Notes under the pieces: model-generated
Seen by the model: only the letters and a program-made list of their open reading frames with translations
What the model was told of the DNA's origin: nothing
The model's database searches: none
Made by a program: the position numbers and the translations under genes
Assembly (NCBI GenBank): GCA_000934455.1
Contig: KN889604.1
Span: 62,001 to 126,000, forward strand
Direction of reading: 5' to 3'
Source of the DNA: Apostichopus parvimensis
Lineage: Eukaryota > Echinodermata > Holothuroidea > Aspidochirotida > Stichopodidae
Length of the DNA: 64,000 nucleotides
Shown here: in pieces, positions 61,375 through 64,000 of the stretch
How the letters are laid out: each line of letters opens with the position of its first letter
How positions within the stretch are numbered: position 1 is the first letter of the stretch

Positions 61375-63015
61375 TCAGTATTTTTCAATGCTGGGATAAA
61401 ACAGCCTGTATATGATTGGATTATACATGAAATGAGCAAGGTTTTTTGCAGTTGCTCTTGACACTATCCTGCTAGCATCCTTGGTATAGTATCGGTGCAT
61501 CACGTCCCTTCCAATGCCGTACGGTTCTTTTGCCAATCGGATTCCCTGTGGATAATAAGATGTAGTGATAATCAGGAACATTTCGCAACGCTAAACAATC
61601 AACCACCGAGTTTGTATATAGTTTACGTTCTGGTGCTATTTCATTTCTGGTTAATTCATTCATAGGTTGAAAATTTGCATTTGATTAATGCAAAACGCAA
61701 CATAATATTTGCATCAAAAAATAAAATAGGAAGTATTGAATCCTATCACCAATAGGTTGGTAATATTTCCACTGAAATAAAATAGAATTACAAATAACCG
61801 CACGTAAGCAATTCACCATGTAAGCTTCCTTATTATACTTGAGTGATAAATATGTACATGGAGATGTGATATATATATATTTTTTATCTGATTGTCCACG
61901 TAGCTTAGTGTATATCACTGCATGGTTTAACTTCCATTGACTGCATATGTGAGATTCCATTAAGATACCACAAGTGATCATGAACCGTGGCACTTATTGT
62001 TCCATGTCATTGTTTCCTATTATTTAGAGTTTAAGCTCTAATTATGTCCTCTTTCTTTCTATTTTTAAATACATATTAATTCCAACCCTTGTATTCAGAT
62101 GGAATCTATAAAATGATATCCGGTAAAAATATAACGAAAGCAAATTTATTCCAAACGCGATCAGAAACTTTAGTAACATAGTTTCATGATACGAGTGTCA
62201 TGTAAATCGTTCATTCCGTTCAGAATCAAGACATTCCAAATATCTAATAAATCCGCTATTTATTTGCTTTACGGAAACTGCCATTTCAAGGAGGTACAAA
62301 AAATACTTTAATTAAAGCCTACCTCCAATGTTTTCGGAATATTTCCACCTGAAATAATAATAACAAATTATCAAATGGAAAGCAAGTCGCATGGTAGGAT
62401 TCCTTATTATAGTTGTGTGATAAATATGTACATCGATATGTCCTATTAAGTACATTTGATTTTCCATATAGCTTAGTATATATCACTGCAGGGTTTGCCT
62501 TCCATTTACCGTATATATTGAAAGGTTACATTATATTGCCAGATCTAATAAGATGTTTGTAACATCAAAGTTCAGATTATATCTTGATGTAGTTGTTAAT
62601 TTTATTTTTTCTCGCCTGCTAATTCTAGCCTCGGCTTAGAGCCACCATACAGCGCATTTAATTTCAAGTTCCTCTACCGTCGTGTTGAATTTACATCGAC
62701 ATACCATTAAACAACCACTAGTCTACGTTGACCGTGGTTATCTTTGTTTTTTCGTTAATATGTTCAGTACTAGTTTACGATTCTATTTACTTGTAGCTCA
62801 TACTGTAATAATTTACTCCTTTTCCGTTTATGCTTGCAAATTATTTGAATGATCGTCTATCATGAAAGTGCTATCAATATTTTTTTTAGATTAGAGTGAT
62901 GAAGCCGTTAAGCTTTAATATGCTTGTATGAAATGGTATTACTTCAAAGTGATGTTTTTTGTAATACTATAACCTCTTCTATGTACCTCGAATTGTTCAA
63001 ACGGACACCATTTTT
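61375..63015 (-). CDS. Minus-strand NLR paralogue, conserved 3' exons
   Basis: Exons at 63015-62974, 62348-62323 and 61545-61375 match the plus-strand exons at 37759, 39428 and 40537 in length and splice borders, except that the last stops 18 nt earlier. Encoded: KWCPFEQFEVHRR, GNIPKTLE, GIRLAKEPYGIGRDVMHRYY, TKDASRIVSRATAKNLAHF and MYNPIIYRLFYPSIEKY. The last exon is the best-conserved part of the duplication. Function unknown. AATAAA-type signals follow the stop (reading minus, about 61340-61330). Confidence 0.5.
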
Positions 63016-63144
63016 CTGATATAAAGGGAAATTAAAAACACTTGATCACCTACAAATGATGTAAGTGTAAATTAAAGCATACGATTAACTTGTTATATTC
63101 TAGGTTTATTCTAAATAATTATTGTATTCATCGTTCGTTTGTTT

Positions 63145-63408
63145 TTAAATGTCATCATTTAACAACGGGATAGTCAATTCGTAAAACTCATATATGCATT
63201 TATTACAGTTATATGAATGATAAATTGCACTAAACGTATCAGAAATGAACCGGTTGTGCATGGGCACGCATGGGCAGTATTGAACGACACATATGTCGTT
63301 AAACACTTTGCGTATACAACTTTTATCCACTAATAATGATTCTCGTACAGTCCCTATCAGGAAACTGCATATACCCAATACAATCAGGTGGACTTGAAAA
63401 AAGGTACA
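63145..63408 (-). CDS. Minus-strand NLR paralogue, long alternative terminal exon
   Basis: After a TTTTCAG acceptor, phase 0 reading (the phase left by the preceding LRR exon in the plus-strand gene) gives 87 codons: CTFFQVHLIVLGICSFLIG, TVRESLLVDKSCIRKV, then a cysteine-rich part (CVVQYCPCVP, NCNKCIY) and LTIPLLNDDI before the stop. The HLIVLGICSFLIGTV stretch is hydrophobic enough for a membrane segment. In the plus-strand copy the same DNA is read in another frame for 25 codons. The upstream exons lie beyond the window. A non-functional exon is possible. Confidence 0.35.
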   Translation of the reverse strand, partial: CTFFQVHLIVLGICSFLIGTVRESLLVDKSCIRKVFNDICVVQYCPCVPMHNRFISDTFSAIYHSYNCNKCIYEFYELTIPLLNDDI

Positions 63409-64000
63409 CTGAAAATAGAATTAAATTCACTTGCATCGTACATATATATGTCTCTTCATAGTCTAAATATATGTATTCGTTTGGTATAATCGACATTCCA
63501 TGTACCATGATTTGAATACAATATGTAATAACAACATGGTTCGTTATCTTAAATAACACTGGGATAATGCATCGACATCTTTCAAAGCACCCAACTACTG
63601 ACAAGCAAAACCAGACCACGAAACATGAGGATATTGTTGGATTGAATTATTCTAGAATGCAGAATATGTATTGTTTAACTGATACGGTGAATGATTTTCT
63701 AATCCATCGAAACTCTGGGTTTAAACCGACTCTACCATATATTACGTTTACCGCACTTGCGTTTATATGAAAAATAACAACAATTGTTCCTATAATGCTG
63801 AATTTATTCATTTTTGATATTTCAAACGTCTGAATATTGTGGTATTTTCTCCCTTTATTTCTTTAGTGTGTTTATAGTTTTTATCAATTGATGCAGGGTT
63901 TCAACCAAAAATTGTAACCACACTAGTGACAATTTTTATTCCAGTTGAAAGCAGTAAGTAATAATATGATGTTATGCTTGAGTATTAATTTGAGCTAAAC

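Larger units (their letters stand above)
59510..63955 (-). repeat. Right arm of the large inverted duplication
   Basis: Reverse-complement counterpart of about 36850-42240 (see the left arm for anchor words). It probably continues past the window edge, where the upstream exons of the minus-strand paralogue would be. It is shorter than the left arm because it lacks part of the tandem duplications in the 3' introns. The arms face each other tail to tail with about 17 kb between them. Confidence 0.88.

Overview
This is AT-rich, intron-rich animal DNA. It holds long introns with GT..AG exons, a NACHT-type innate immune receptor, immunoglobulin-domain exons, a cytochrome P450 fragment and many interspersed repeats. 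The style of the NACHT protein and the TAGGCTAG-like intergenic sequence suggest an invertebrate deuterostome, most likely an echinoderm such as a sea cucumber. That assignment is inference from family resemblance and no database was searched.

Layout. At 1-1562 there are three consecutive exons of a CYP46A1-like P450 on the + strand; its 5' part is off the window and no haem-binding exon is visible downstream. From about 3.8 to 20.5 kb the sequence is mostly repeat: a large interspersed repeat (family A, copy A1, about 3.84-14.69 kb) with nested insertions. These include a 5'-truncated CR1/L2-like LINE whose reverse transcriptase frame is open (6.6-8.3 kb, TTAC tail) and a 2.2-kb element with inverted ends (10.76-12.99 kb). 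A shorter copy, A2, lies at 48.15-50.87 kb and shows the structure before those insertions.

From 20.6 to 40.7 kb (+ strand) runs one NLR-like gene. A short N-terminal exon joins a 1.5-kb NACHT exon, followed by two tandemly duplicated leucine-rich-type exon modules (206 + 77 nt exons in both, same phases) and alternative-looking 3' exons. The 3' part of this gene and its flank (about 36.85-42.24 kb) is repeated in inverted orientation at about 59.5-63.95 kb. A second, minus-strand NLR-type paralogue therefore enters from beyond the right edge and faces the first tail to tail. Between them are a solo-LTR-like element, an 841-bp hAT-type MITE with perfect 8-bp target duplications, repeat copy A2, a decayed SAMD3-like gene copy and two Ig-domain exons on opposite strands (55.1-55.4 minus, 58.7-58.9 plus). 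A 190-N assembly gap lies at 56.96-57.15 kb.

The region reads as an expanding innate-immunity locus (NLR plus Ig-superfamily genes) shaped by inverted and tandem duplication. The most unusual small feature is at 35.8-35.9 kb, in an intron of the NLR gene: a tRNA-derived SINE-like unit whose B box is followed directly by a hammerhead-ribozyme-like core.
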